Shown: positions 38,048 through 46,881, numbered from the stretch's first letter. The stretch: 64,000 nucleotides of DNA from Oscillospiraceae bacterium CM (GCA_022870705.1 CP072107.1:1238501-1302500), one strand, 5' to 3'. The notes: generated by a model from the letters alone, not told the origin. Numbers and translations: made by a program.

Positions 38048-38737
38048 TTACCGGACTTTCACGGGCGAAAACTGCACATAGTCGGCCGAAACCATATGGA
38101 AGGATATACCTTCATAAAGCCCTGTTACGGCGTACTGATGGCCGAGGCCGTGAATGTGGCCGTACCAGCAGTTACGAACGTTATAGCGGTGCAAAACGTC
38201 CAGAATGCCGCGACAGACATAATTTTTAAAAACGGGCGGATAATGCAGAAAACAGAGCTTTTCGGGGACGTCTCCGGCCGCCTTTAGGGATGCCTCCAGG
38301 CGAAGCACTTCCCTGTTCATCACCTTGCGGTCGTGGTCGGAGCCTGTCTCCTCCTCGAAAAACCAGCCGCGCGTCCCGCAGAGCGCCGCGCCGTCGATGA
38401 TAAAGGCGTTGTTGTTGAGAATATCAATCGTCGTGATGCCTTCTTTGTTGAAAAAGGCCGTCATTTTCGATGCCGTTGACCACCAATAATCGTGGTTACC
38501 CTTTAAAACCAGCTTTCGGCCGGGCAGACGGTCGATGAACTTGAAATCTGCGGCGCTCTCAGAAAGCGACATCCCCCATGAAACGTCCCCGCAGAGAACG
38601 CATGTGTCATCATCACCAAGCGCTGAGAACCCGGCCGTCATTTTTTCAACATAGTTATCCCACCGCGCGCCGAAAACATCCATCGGCTTGTCGGTTCCAA
38701 ACGACAGGTGCAGATCGCCGATTGCGTATACTGACAT
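38048..38737 (-). CDS. metallophosphoesterase
   Basis: 229 residues with calcineurin-like phosphoesterase motifs: GDLHLS (D-x-H), GDVSWG (GD), KGNHDYWW (GNHD), and GHIHG near the C-terminus. Substrate unknown. The ATG at 38737 (MSVYAIGDLHLS) is six bases after GGAAAGG. Confidence 0.93.
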   Translation of the reverse strand: MSVYAIGDLHLSFGTDKPMDVFGARWDNYVEKMTAGFSALGDDDTCVLCGDVSWGMSLSESAADFKFIDRLPGRKLVLKGNHDYWWSTASKMTAFFNKEGITTIDILNNNAFIIDGAALCGTRGWFFEEETGSDHDRKVMNREVLRLEASLKAAGDVPEKLCFLHYPPVFKNYVCRGILDVLHRYNVRNCWYGHIHGLGHQYAVTGLYEGISFHMVSADYVQFSPVKVR

Positions 38738-38769
38738 GGCATACCTTTCCTTCATACATATAAAAAATC

Positions 38770-38801
38770 ATCACCGGTGATAATAATCATGCCAATTGGC
38801 A
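38770..38801. promoter_or_regulatory. two 12-bp perfect palindromes in a divergent intergenic region
   Basis: ATCACCGGTGAT (38770-38781) and TGCCAATTGGCA (38790-38801), each a perfect palindrome, with centres 20 bp apart. They lie between the divergently transcribed phosphoesterase and DUF1540 genes and look like operator half-pairs for dimeric DNA-binding proteins. No protein is identified. Confidence 0.4.
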
Positions 38802-38823
38802 CGACAAACATCAGGAGGAAGCT

Positions 38824-39006
38824 ATGACTGACAGTAAACACAGCGACGTTCTCTACGGGGTCGGCTGCGACGCCGTAAACTGCAAGTTCCACGGGCATGA
38901 CAACAGATGCTTTGCCGACAGCATTATGGTCGAATCACCCGACGCGCATAAAAAGGCGGAAACCTTCTGCAGCACATTTGCGCCCCGCGCAACGGGCGTC
39001 CAGTGA
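38824..39006 (+). CDS. DUF1540 small cysteine-rich protein
   Basis: 60 residues with the DUF1540 pattern CDAVNCKFHGHDNRC followed by a later Cys (TFCSTF), a likely zinc site. AGGAGG lies eight bases before the ATG. Small proteins of this family are widespread in spore-forming Clostridia and have no established role. One of only a few plus-strand genes in the window. Confidence 0.88.
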   Translation: MTDSKHSDVLYGVGCDAVNCKFHGHDNRCFADSIMVESPDAHKKAETFCSTFAPRATGVQ

Positions 39007-39012
39007 CCTCGA

Positions 39013-39037
39013 GCGGGGATGGCAAAGCCATCCCCGC
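39013..39037 (+). terminator. terminator after the DUF1540 gene
   Basis: Perfect 11-base stem GCGGGGATGGC (39013-39023) / GCCATCCCCGC (39027-39037), three-base loop, followed by TTCTTGT on the plus strand. It lies between convergent genes and may also serve thrC. Confidence 0.75.
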
Positions 39038-39060
39038 TTCTTGTACGATTGCTGCTGCCG

Positions 39061-40548
39061 TTATTTCAAAAATTGTGCAACGACAGCGGGCATTTCCTCT
39101 TTCCCGACGCATGCGTCAAAACGCTTTGTTTTGCCGCGCAGCTGATGAAGCGGAAGCGGCGCTTTAACGCCGGTGACAGCTTCGAGCCGGTCGATGCCGT
39201 CCAGGTTCTTGGCACCCGAATCATCACCCAGCGCGTCGAGCACGCTGTCGCAGAATTTGTAGGGGCTCGCCGTTGAGACAACGACGGTTTTTGTGGTGTC
39301 TCCCGTTTGCGCACGGTAATTTTTCAAAACGCTGTACGCTACAGCGGTGTGTGTGTCGATGAGATAGCGGTATTCCTTAAACGTCTCGGCAATCGTCTTC
39401 TTCGTCTCGTCGTCCGAGCTCCAGCCGCTCGTAAAGTCTTTGGCGATACCGGCCTTAATATCGTCAGACACCGAATAGACGCCCGCGTCTGCAAGCGCTT
39501 TCATATACCCCGCCACAAGCGCGTCGTCACCGCCGGAGAGTTCAAAGAGCAGCCGCTCTAAATTGCTTGAGACGAGAATGTCCATCGAGGGGGAAATCGT
39601 CGTGTAAAACGGCCTGTTTTTGTTGTAAACGCCCGTCGTGATAAACTCGGTCAAAACGTCGTTGCAGTTGGACGCGCAAATGAGCCGCCCAATTGGCAGA
39701 CCCATTTTTTTTGCATAGAAACCGGCAAGAATATTACCGAAATTTCCCGTCGGCACGCAGAAGTTGAGCGCCTCGCCCTTTTGAAGCGCGCCGGATTGAA
39801 TCATGTCGCACCAGGCCGATACATAATAGACAATCTGCGGCAGCAGACGGCCCCAGTTGATGGAGTTGGCCGATGAAAGGAAATATCCGGCGCTGTCAAG
39901 CGCACGGCGCATATGCTCATCCGAAAATATTGATTTGACGCCGGCTTGTGCGTCGTCAAAATTGCCCCTAACGGCGCAGACGCCGACGTTTTGACCTTCC
40001 TGCGTCGTCATCTGGAGCTTCTGCACGTCGGAAACGCCGTCCTCCGGATAAAAAACCATGATTTTCGTGCGCGGGACGTCCCGGAAGCCCTCGAGTGCCG
40101 CTTTGCCCGTATCGCCGGACGTCGCCACAAGGATGCAGACATCCTTCGTCTCCCCCGTTTTGTCGAGCGAGGCTGTCAAGAGGTGCGGCAGCATCTGAAG
40201 CGCCATATCCTTAAACGCGCACGTCGGCCCGTGCCACAGCTCCAAAAACACTGTCTGTGCGTCGAGCGGGACGACGGGTGCCACAGCCGGGCTGTCAAAG
40301 GCGGCTGGGCCATAGGCCTTTTCGGCAAACGCGCGCAGCTCTTCCGGTGAAAAATCATCGAGGAAGAGGCCCATCAGGACTATAGCCCTGTCAATATACG
40401 TCATATGGATGAGGCGCTCCAGCGTCTCGGCCGTTAAATTCGGCAGTGCTGTTGGGACAAAAAGGCCGCCGTCTCGTGATAAGCCCTGTGCGATGGCGCG
40501 GGCCGCCGATACGCTGATGCCCTGATCTCTGGTGCTTTGATACTGCAT
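39061..40548 (-). CDS. thrC: threonine synthase
   Basis: 495-residue PLP enzyme that makes threonine from O-phosphohomoserine. PLP lysine in TCAFKDMALQ; ATSGDTGKAAL and VPTGNFGNILAG are cofactor and substrate motifs. The length and ATSGDTG type place it with the long (class I, yeast/E. coli-like) threonine synthases. No other threonine gene is adjacent. Confidence 0.96.
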   Translation of the reverse strand: MQYQSTRDQGISVSAARAIAQGLSRDGGLFVPTALPNLTAETLERLIHMTYIDRAIVLMGLFLDDFSPEELRAFAEKAYGPAAFDSPAVAPVVPLDAQTVFLELWHGPTCAFKDMALQMLPHLLTASLDKTGETKDVCILVATSGDTGKAALEGFRDVPRTKIMVFYPEDGVSDVQKLQMTTQEGQNVGVCAVRGNFDDAQAGVKSIFSDEHMRRALDSAGYFLSSANSINWGRLLPQIVYYVSAWCDMIQSGALQKGEALNFCVPTGNFGNILAGFYAKKMGLPIGRLICASNCNDVLTEFITTGVYNKNRPFYTTISPSMDILVSSNLERLLFELSGGDDALVAGYMKALADAGVYSVSDDIKAGIAKDFTSGWSSDDETKKTIAETFKEYRYLIDTHTAVAYSVLKNYRAQTGDTTKTVVVSTASPYKFCDSVLDALGDDSGAKNLDGIDRLEAVTGVKAPLPLHQLRGKTKRFDACVGKEEMPAVVAQFLK

Positions 40549-40563
40549 GTTCCGTAAGTCCTT

Positions 40564-40926
40564 TCACTCAAAAGCGTTGATAAGATGGTTAATAACCGGG
40601 TTTTCTGTTATAGCGCCCTGCGGCGCATAAATTTCGATCACGTCAAAGCGCGGCTGCAGCGGCGTCTCATTGGCACACAGCCAGAGGGCTGCCGTTTTGC
40701 GCAGGCGCTCCTGCTTGTTTCTGTCGACAAATTCACGCGCTTCGGCAAAGCTGCTGTTCTTCCGCAGCTTGACCTCCACAAAGACGATATACCGCCCGTC
40801 GCGCACGATGAGGTCAATCTCCCCATAGCGCGACCGGTATCCCATCGCAACAGGGATATACTGACGGTCCCGGAGGTATTTCATGGCGCTGGCCTCTCCC
40901 CAGCTGCCGCGAAGCTTCGTATTCAA
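40564..40926 (-). CDS. YraN/UPF0102 family endonuclease-like protein
   Basis: 120 residues with a restriction-endonuclease-like core: GEIDLIVRDGRYIVFVEVKLR (E-x-D...E-x-K). Family function is unsettled; a role in DNA processing has been proposed. Overlaps rnhB by four bases, its usual neighbour. Confidence 0.93.
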   Translation of the reverse strand: MNTKLRGSWGEASAMKYLRDRQYIPVAMGYRSRYGEIDLIVRDGRYIVFVEVKLRKNSSFAEAREFVDRNKQERLRKTAALWLCANETPLQPRFDVIEIYAPQGAITENPVINHLINAFE

Positions 40927-41549
40927 TCCAAGGGCCTCCGATCAGCACCGCCGCCGAACAGCTTTTTCAGAAACGACCGCCGATGGACGGGGGACGGGCC
41001 GTGCGCGGCGAGGCGCTCATAATGCGCCTTCGTGCCATAGCCCTTGTGAACGTCGAATAGGTATTCCGGATACTCAAGCGCCAGCGTCCGCATAAAGCGG
41101 TCACGGCTCACTTTGGCAAGAATCGACGCCGCGGCGATCGACGCCGATTTGCCGTCCCCGCCGACGATGCAGCGGCAGACAGCCGTGACGCCTGTCGCCC
41201 TGTTGCCGTCAATGAGGGCGACTTCCGGGGTAAAGTCAAGAGCTTCGATGGCCCTGTTCATGGCAAGAAATGTCGCGTTTAAAATATTCACATCATCGAT
41301 TTCCCGGGCTGTCGCCGTGCCAACGGCGCAGGAAACAGCCGTTTGCGTGATCACATCAAAAAGCGCCTCGCGCCGCTGGGCGCTGAGCTTCTTAGAGTCG
41401 TTCAGACCTGATATGATAACACCCGGCGGCAGAATAACAGCAGCGGCATAGACGGGCCCGGCAAGACATCCGCGTCCCGCCTCGTCTACGCCGCAGATAA
41501 TCTGCCATCCGTCGGAGAAGCTTTCATTTTCGTATGCCCACCAGTCCAC
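40923..41549 (-). CDS. rnhB: ribonuclease HII
   Basis: Removes ribonucleotides from DNA. GVDEAGRGCLAGPV and NDSKKLSAQRR carry the active-site acidic residues and substrate loop; the last catalytic Asp is in LIDGN. GTG start at 41549 behind GGAGTGAC. 208 residues. Confidence 0.96.
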   Translation of the reverse strand: MDWWAYENESFSDGWQIICGVDEAGRGCLAGPVYAAAVILPPGVIISGLNDSKKLSAQRREALFDVITQTAVSCAVGTATAREIDDVNILNATFLAMNRAIEALDFTPEVALIDGNRATGVTAVCRCIVGGDGKSASIAAASILAKVSRDRFMRTLALEYPEYLFDVHKGYGTKAHYERLAAHGPSPVHRRSFLKKLFGGGADRRPLD

Positions 41550-41556
41550 AGCATCG

Positions 41557-42414
41557 TCACTCCGGTCTCTCTAAGCTCACACGGCCGAGGCGGCCGCCCC
41601 GGAATTCATCGAGAAGAATGACGGCCATGCGCTCCGTGTCAACGAGGCCGCCCGGCAGTAAAAAGCCGCGTTTTTTCGCCGCTGCCGTCAAAAGAGCCAC
41701 GCCATCATCGCTTGATATGTCAATTTTATAGCGCTCGGCAAGCTTTTCCGGGCAGACGTCACGAAGGCGCAACAGGAGCCTTGATGCCAGAGCCTCTCTG
41801 TCGAGGATCCGATCTTTAACGGCTCCCGTAAAAGCAAGGTTCTCCGCAACCGTCTGGCTGTCGAACTTCGGCCAGAGGATACCCGGCGTATCGAGCAGCT
41901 CGAGACCCGGACCAAGAGTGATCCATTGCTTGCCGCGCGTGACGCCCGGCCTGTCGGAGGCTTCCGCCGCCTTTCGCCCGGCCACGCGGTTAATAAACGA
42001 CGATTTGCCGACATTCGGAATGCCGACAATCATCAGGCGTATCGTCCGTCCGGCCTGCCCTTTGGCGGCATAAGCTTCGATTTTATCCTTCAGAAGACGG
42101 CGGACGGCGTCGGGAAACCCGGCCGTCCCTTTGCCGTTTTTGGAGTCCGTCTCCAAAACGGAAAGCCCTGCCGAGCGATAAGCGGCGGCCCAGCGCTTCG
42201 TTACGGCCGGGTCGGCCTGATCGATTCTGTTGAGGATTAAAAGGCGCGGTTTAGCACCGGCGATACTGTCCAGATCGGGGTTTCGGCTCGCGTATGGAAT
42301 GCGCGCATCAACGATTTCACAGACGGCGTCGACAAGCTTTAAATTGTCCGCAATCATCCGCCGCGCCTTCGTCATATGGCCGGGAAACCACTGGATATTA
42401 ATTTCTTCCTGCAT
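41557..42414 (-). CDS. rbgA: ribosome biogenesis GTPase RbgA/YlqF
   Basis: 285-residue circularly permuted GTPase needed for 50S assembly: IQWFPGHMTKARR opening, NRIDQAD (G4), GIPNVGKSSFIN (P-loop), DTPGILWP (G3), then a C-terminal ANTAR-like helical domain. The rplS-lepB-rbgA-rnhB order is standard in Firmicutes. Confidence 0.96.
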   Translation of the reverse strand: MQEEINIQWFPGHMTKARRMIADNLKLVDAVCEIVDARIPYASRNPDLDSIAGAKPRLLILNRIDQADPAVTKRWAAAYRSAGLSVLETDSKNGKGTAGFPDAVRRLLKDKIEAYAAKGQAGRTIRLMIVGIPNVGKSSFINRVAGRKAAEASDRPGVTRGKQWITLGPGLELLDTPGILWPKFDSQTVAENLAFTGAVKDRILDREALASRLLLRLRDVCPEKLAERYKIDISSDDGVALLTAAAKKRGFLLPGGLVDTERMAVILLDEFRGGRLGRVSLERPE

Positions 42415-42420
42415 CGACCG

Positions 42421-43143
42421 TTATCTGTACACGGTGCCGATTCGGGCAAACGAGCGCGACCCATCCGTGTTTTGCCCGGGGATGAGCACAAAGAGCACCT
42501 TGCCGAGAATCTGGCGTGTGTCAACCATGCCGACGTAATTGCTGCGGCTGTCGGTTGATTCATTGCGGTTATCACCCATGACGAAAACATTGCCCTTCGG
42601 GACGACGACGGGGCCGACGAAATCTTCACGGCTGTGCGTTAAATCATTAATATATTTTTCTTCAATGACCTTACCGTCAATTGAAACATCACCCGTGTCA
42701 AAATCAATATCGACTGTTTGGCCTTCCGTCGCGATGACACGTTTGACAATCGGCGTATCGCCGAAAGCGACCGTTTTGATGATGACGATATCGCCGTATT
42801 TCGGCGTGTAAAACAGGTTTGTCAAAATAATCTTATCGTTATTCACAAGCGTCGGCATCATGGAGGGGCCTTCAACGCCCATCACGCGGCCGATAAAAAC
42901 AAATATCAGGATACCGCACAAAATAGCCGAGACGATACACTGCAGCCAGTCATATAATTCCATTGCTGCCGACGTCTCATGCTTTTTCCCGTCTTTCGTA
43001 ACTGCCGGGCTCTCGTCCGCCACTTCTTCTTCCGCCGGTGCGCTATCGGCCCCGTCGGCTGTTTCCTCGTCATCGGCGTCCGGCCGGAGGTTGATGCCAT
43101 ATTTTATTTCAAGAAGGTCATAGTCAATTTCGTTTTCGTCCAT
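42421..43143 (-). CDS. lepB: signal peptidase I
   Basis: Membrane serine protease that cleaves signal peptides. An acidic cytosolic N-terminus of about 60 residues precedes one transmembrane helix (about 70-90). Catalytic Ser in EGPSMMPTL, Lys in IVKRVIATEG, and GDNRNESTDSR near the C-terminus. 240 residues; the long acidic N-terminus is more than usual. Confidence 0.95.
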   Translation of the reverse strand: MDENEIDYDLLEIKYGINLRPDADDEETADGADSAPAEEEVADESPAVTKDGKKHETSAAMELYDWLQCIVSAILCGILIFVFIGRVMGVEGPSMMPTLVNNDKIILTNLFYTPKYGDIVIIKTVAFGDTPIVKRVIATEGQTVDIDFDTGDVSIDGKVIEEKYINDLTHSREDFVGPVVVPKGNVFVMGDNRNESTDSRSNYVGMVDTRQILGKVLFVLIPGQNTDGSRSFARIGTVYR

Positions 43144-43209
43144 AAAACAAACCTCTCAGTCGTTGAGTATCGGCATCCATGTCATGTCGTTTCGCCATGT
43201 CTTTATATG

Positions 43210-43215
43210 ATTATA
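43210..43215 (-). promoter_or_regulatory. -10 box of a possible lepB promoter
   Basis: Minus-strand TATAAT, just after the rplS terminator and about 65 bases before lepB. Only a poor, T-rich -35 region is visible. Confidence 0.35.
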
Positions 43216-43230
43216 CACAATTCGAGGATA

Positions 43231-43258
43231 AAAAAAAGAGGCCGCGGCCTCTTTTTTT
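43231..43258 (-). terminator. bidirectional-looking terminator after rplS
   Basis: Perfect palindrome with stem AAAAAAAGAGGCC / GGCCTCTTTTTTT, giving a GC-rich core and T-tracts on both strands. It ends the rplS transcript. Confidence 0.9.
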
Positions 43259-43279
43259 CTATTCTGAGTAACTTTTTGA

Positions 43280-43621
43280 TTAAATGCGTTCTTTAACTTT
43301 GGCTTTTTTGCCGACTCTGTTGCGCAGATAGTACAGCTTCGCCCTTCTGACCTTACCCTGTCGAATTGTCTCAACGGAGACGATTGACGGGGAATGCACC
43401 GGGAACACCTTCTCACAGCCGACATTGTAGGAAATGCGGCGAACCGTAATCGTTTCATTGATACCGCCGTGTTTTTTGGCGATAATTGTGCCTTCAAAAG
43501 CCTGGTTGCGTTCGCGGTTGCCTTCCTTGACGCGAACCGTGACGCGCACGGTATCACCCACATTCATGGTGGGCAGCTCCGGCTTCATGTATTTTTCACT
43601 GAGCAGTTTGATGAGATCCAT
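43280..43621 (-). CDS. rplS: 50S ribosomal protein L19
   Basis: 113 residues: [27 protein letters not shown] and the C-terminal [21 protein letters not shown] motif. The ATG at 43621 has GGGAGG six bases upstream. It has its own promoter, leader and terminator. Confidence 0.97.
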   Translation of the reverse strand: MDLIKLLSEKYMKPELPTMNVGDTVRVTVRVKEGNRERNQAFEGTIIAKKHGGINETITVRRISYNVGCEKVFPVHSPSIVSVETIRQGKVRRAKLYYLRNRVGKKAKVKERI

Positions 43622-43750
43622 TTGTATCCTCCCTTCATGTAAGACGTTCATGTGGGGTTTACCCGCAGCGGACCGCCCAGATGGTCAACAGCATGCGTTC
43701 CTCAAAATGCCCGAGTCAAACTGTTGCTTGACCCGAATCGATATAAACGC
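43622..43750 (-). ncRNA. candidate L19 (rplS) autoregulatory mRNA leader
   Basis: About 130 bases separate the promoter from rplS. The leader can fold: GGTCAA near 43733 pairs with TTGACC near 43686, extended by CAG/CTG, enclosing a smaller internal stem; a second GC-rich element follows. Firmicutes L19 leaders are known regulatory RNAs. I judged this by eye only. Confidence 0.45.
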
Positions 43751-43756
43751 TTTGAT

Positions 43757-43785
43757 ATATTACCACGGCGGTCACTAATTTGCAA
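43757..43785 (-). promoter_or_regulatory. promoter of rplS
   Basis: Minus strand: -35 TTGCAA (43780-43785), 17-base spacer, -10 TAATAT (43757-43762). Confidence 0.7.
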
Positions 43786-43828
43786 GTATTTTAATCGTCC
43801 CGGTCAGATTAAATTTTTTGTGAACTGT

Positions 43829-43857
43829 TTTAAACAGCGGGTAAAACATGCTATACT
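43829..43857 (+). promoter_or_regulatory. possible promoter of the rhomboid-like gene
   Basis: Plus strand: -35 TTTAAA (43829-43834), 17-base spacer, -10 TATACT (43852-43857), 34 bases before the GTG start. Confidence 0.5.
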
Positions 43858-43890
43858 AAAAATGTTTAAATCTGCCTGAGGGGGATCACC

Positions 43891-44763
43891 GTGAGATCGC
43901 TGATGAAAGCCATTGATAAATTTTGCCTGACGCACCGCCGCTTCGGCATTCCGCGCCTGATGATGACGGTTATCATCGGCACGGCCGCCGTCTTATTCAT
44001 TGCGATGCTCGATACGACGCGTACTTTTCTGAGCCTGTTAACGTTTGACCCGTATTTGATCCTGCATGGTCAAATCTGGCGTCTTGTCTCGTGGGTCTTC
44101 ATCCCAGTCGGTGACAGCATTCTCTTCACGGCCATCATGCTATACTTCTATTACTTCATTGGTTCAACACTCGAGCGCGAATGGGGCACGCCGAAATTCA
44201 ATATTTATTATTTAATTGGCATTCTCATCAATGTCGTATACGGCTTTGTCGTCTGGGCGCTGATGGGCGCGGGGGCTATTTTTTACACAAACCTTCTCAG
44301 CGCGTCTTACCTGAACCTCTCCATGTTCTTTGCTTTTGCCGTTTTATATCCCGAGCAGCAGGTGCTTTTGTTTTTCATCATTCCCATCAAAATCAAGTGG
44401 CTGGCGATTGTTGACGCCGCCTACTTTGCGCTGATGATGATGCTCAGCCTCGTGCGTGCCGATTTCGTCGGAGCCTTTTTGCCCGTCGTGGCCGTTTTGA
44501 ATTTTCTCCTCTTCTGCTACAGTGATCTCCACCGCCTCTTCGGCCCGATTCGGGCGCGTACCTCGTATCAGACGATCAGCTTTAAAAAGGCGGCAAAAAA
44601 AATACAGCGGGAGGAATCGTCGCGCCCCTACCGCCATAAATGCGCCGTCTGCGGCAAGACGGATGCCGAATTCCCAAATCTGGAGTTTCGCTATTGCTCC
44701 CGCTGCAACGGCTATCACTGCTTCTGCGCCGACCATATCAACAGCCACGTACATTTTCAGTAA
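43891..44763 (+). CDS. rhomboid-fold membrane protein, probably inactive, with zinc-finger tail
   Basis: 290 residues, GTG start behind GAGGGGG. Residues 20-215 form about six transmembrane helices with rhomboid hallmarks (LILHGQIWRLVSWVFIP, FYYFIGSTLEREWG). The usual GxSG of active rhomboids aligns with SASY, so a Ser may remain, but the helix that should hold the catalytic His (FVGAFLPVVAVLNFLLF) has none. The cytosolic tail (about 245-290) has CAVCGK...YCSRCNGYHCFCADHINSHVH, a clear zinc-binding pattern. This points to a derlin/iRhom-like binding role rather than proteolysis; the role is unknown. Confidence 0.85.
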   Translation: MRSLMKAIDKFCLTHRRFGIPRLMMTVIIGTAAVLFIAMLDTTRTFLSLLTFDPYLILHGQIWRLVSWVFIPVGDSILFTAIMLYFYYFIGSTLEREWGTPKFNIYYLIGILINVVYGFVVWALMGAGAIFYTNLLSASYLNLSMFFAFAVLYPEQQVLLFFIIPIKIKWLAIVDAAYFALMMMLSLVRADFVGAFLPVVAVLNFLLFCYSDLHRLFGPIRARTSYQTISFKKAAKKIQREESSRPYRHKCAVCGKTDAEFPNLEFRYCSRCNGYHCFCADHINSHVHFQ

Positions 44764-44781
44764 TTAAACGCCATCATAAAA

Positions 44782-44811
44782 GGCCGGAGCCATCGCTCCG
44801 GCCTTTTCTTT
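44782..44811 (+). terminator. terminator between convergent genes
   Basis: Perfect nine-base stem GGCCGGAGC (44782-44790) / GCTCCGGCC (44795-44803), four-base loop, followed by TTTTCTTTT. On the minus strand it is also followed by TTTT, so it can serve tcdA too. Confidence 0.9.
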
Positions 44812-45527
44812 TACAGCCATTCCCGCACGAGATCGCGGACGACTTCCCCGGCAAGCATCATACCCGCTGCCGGCGGGACAAACGATACACTCGCCGGGAC
44901 CGACCGGCGCGCAAGCACCTCGTCCGTCTCGGAAACCGGCTTGCGCGGCGTCTCCGTAGACCAGACGACCTTCAATGCCGATATGCCGCGCTTTTTAAGC
45001 TCCCGGCGGAAAACACGCGCCAGTGGGTCGCCGCTTGTTTCAAAAATGTCGCCGACGGTAAGCTTTGTCGGGTCAAGCTTGTTCCCCGTCCCCGTCGCGC
45101 TGACAAGCGGCGTTTGACTGTTGTGACAGCACTCGGCAATGAGCAGCTTGGCTGACACGGTATCGATGGCGTCAACAACGTAGTCATAGGCCGCAAAATC
45201 AAACAGGCCCGCCGTTTCAGCCGAAAAAAACTGATCGACCGTTTCAACGACAGCCGAGGGGTTAATATCGCGGATTCGCGCGGCCATGACATCGACCTTC
45301 TTTTGCCCGAGCGTTGAGTGCAGCGCCACGAGCTGCCGGTTTATATTCGTCAGTGCTATATCGTCATGGTCGACGAGCACAAGCGTGCCAACGCCTGCGC
45401 GGGCGAGCGCCTCGCACGCAAACGAGCCGACGCCGCCGATACCGAAGACGAGAACGCGTGCCTTCGAAAGCCGTTTGACAGCTGCGTCACCCAGAAGCAT
45501 TCTTGTTCTTGAAAATTGATCCGGCAT
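44811..45527 (-). CDS. tcdA: tRNA threonylcarbamoyladenosine dehydratase TcdA
   Basis: E1-like enzyme that converts t6A37 of tRNA to its cyclic form. ATP-binding GIGGVGSFACEALARAG, the adenylation segment NINRQ, and Asp/Arg residues of the ThiF fold are visible. The ATG at 45527 (MPDQFSRTRMLLG) has GAGGGAC upstream; longer frames overlap the PBP gene. 238 residues. Confidence 0.94.
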   Translation of the reverse strand: MPDQFSRTRMLLGDAAVKRLSKARVLVFGIGGVGSFACEALARAGVGTLVLVDHDDIALTNINRQLVALHSTLGQKKVDVMAARIRDINPSAVVETVDQFFSAETAGLFDFAAYDYVVDAIDTVSAKLLIAECCHNSQTPLVSATGTGNKLDPTKLTVGDIFETSGDPLARVFRRELKKRGISALKVVWSTETPRKPVSETDEVLARRSVPASVSFVPPAAGMMLAGEVVRDLVREWL

Positions 45528-45537
45528 CTTGTCCCTC

Positions 45538-46881
45538 TTATTTCTTCCCGACGGCGGCCTGCAGCACCGTGTTGGCGACGGCCCCGGCCGTGTGCGCCCC
45601 GTAGCCGCCGTTTTCAACGACGACGACAAACGCCAGCGGGTAATCTCGATTGGTGATATAGCCGACGAACCAGGCATTCGGCGCTTTGCCGCCGCCAACC
45701 TCCGCCGTACCGGACTTCGCGTAGAGTTGGAGCCCGGGGAAATTATCTTTTCCGTACGTCTTATAGACGTTGTAATTCATCATCGTGGCGATTTTCTCGG
45801 CCGTTTCCCGGCTCAAAAGGCGCTCGGAGCCGGGTGGGATGATGCCGGTGACACCGGTATCGTGCAAAAGCGTCATATCAACGGCGAGCCCCCCGTTGGC
45901 AATGGCCGAGACATAGCGCAGCATCGCAGCCGGACAGACAAGATCGTTATACTGCCCGATTCCCGACCAGGCGAGATCGGCCGACCTGGCGGGTGCCTTG
46001 TCGAATTTTCCAGTGGCCGTTTTTATGCCGTCAATTGAAAAGCTTTTTGTCACACCGACGGCATCGGCATACGATGCAAGCGTATCGGCCCCCAAATCGA
46101 GCGAGAGCTGGGCAAACGCCGTGTTGCAGGAGACGGCCAGCGCGTCTTCAATCGATAGTTCACCGTGCTTAGCCGTGCATTTAACATAGTCCCCGCCGAC
46201 GGTCAGCCCGCCGTTGCAGGTAAAGACGCGGGAATATAAATCGTCCATATTGTCGATAGCCGCCGCAAGCGTGATAAGCTTATACGTGGAGCCCGGCGTA
46301 TAGGCGGCAGAAAGAAAACGGTTGATGTAGACACCGTCATACCGGCTGTCCGACAAATCCGGTACATTTGCCGGGTCAAAGGCCGGTGTGGAAACCATAC
46401 AGAGGATTTCACCCGTTTTGTAATTGACAACGCCGACAGCCCCGTTTCGTCCAGCCAGCGCCTTATAAGCCGCGACATTAAGCGATGCGTCAATCGAGAG
46501 CGTCACGTTTTGCCCTTGCCCCGTTCTCGAGTACGCGCCCGTTATGAAATTATATCCGGCCAGACGCGAGGCAAAGGCGGATAATGCCCCCGTCCCGATA
46601 TTGCCGCTTAAATCACCGACGGCATGCAGCGTCGCCTTGCGGACGGTTGCATCGTCGGCGTAAACACGCGTACCATCTTCAACCGTTGAAAGGATAAGGC
46701 CGTTGCGGTCGAGCACCGTGCCGACGTTGAGAACGCCGCCGGTGTAAACAGTCGCGTTTGACTGAAAGGAGACCCACTTCCGCCCGTCAAGGGCAAGACG
46801 GACGATATACAGCGTGAGCCCAACAACGGCGAGCGCCGCTAACAGTAGAACAGCCATTGACCGTTTGCCGACTCTTTTCAT
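45538..46881 (-). CDS. penicillin-binding protein, transpeptidase (class B-like)
   Basis: 447 residues: short cytosolic N-terminus, one transmembrane helix (about 10-30), a reduced dimerisation domain, and a transpeptidase domain with STYK near residue 200 (YTPGSTYKL), SCN (AVSCNTAFAQ) and KSGTAE. It is shorter than vegetative PBP2/PBP3 (about 600-700) and resembles the PbpA group paired with FtsW/RodA genes in Gram-positives. The ATG at 46881 (MKRVGKRSM) has GGGAGG eleven bases upstream; the GTG at 46893 lies in that site. The upstream gene encodes an FHA-SEDS protein, its likely glycosyltransferase partner. Confidence 0.93.
   Translation of the reverse strand: MKRVGKRSMAVLLLAALAVVGLTLYIVRLALDGRKWVSFQSNATVYTGGVLNVGTVLDRNGLILSTVEDGTRVYADDATVRKATLHAVGDLSGNIGTGALSAFASRLAGYNFITGAYSRTGQGQNVTLSIDASLNVAAYKALAGRNGAVGVVNYKTGEILCMVSTPAFDPANVPDLSDSRYDGVYINRFLSAAYTPGSTYKLITLAAAIDNMDDLYSRVFTCNGGLTVGGDYVKCTAKHGELSIEDALAVSCNTAFAQLSLDLGADTLASYADAVGVTKSFSIDGIKTATGKFDKAPARSADLAWSGIGQYNDLVCPAAMLRYVSAIANGGLAVDMTLLHDTGVTGIIPPGSERLLSRETAEKIATMMNYNVYKTYGKDNFPGLQLYAKSGTAEVGGGKAPNAWFVGYITNRDYPLAFVVVVENGGYGAHTAGAVANTVLQAAVGKK

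Noticed and set aside
38770-38801. Palindromes as transcription terminators
   Set aside because: Short stems with no loop and no T-run, lying upstream of both genes.
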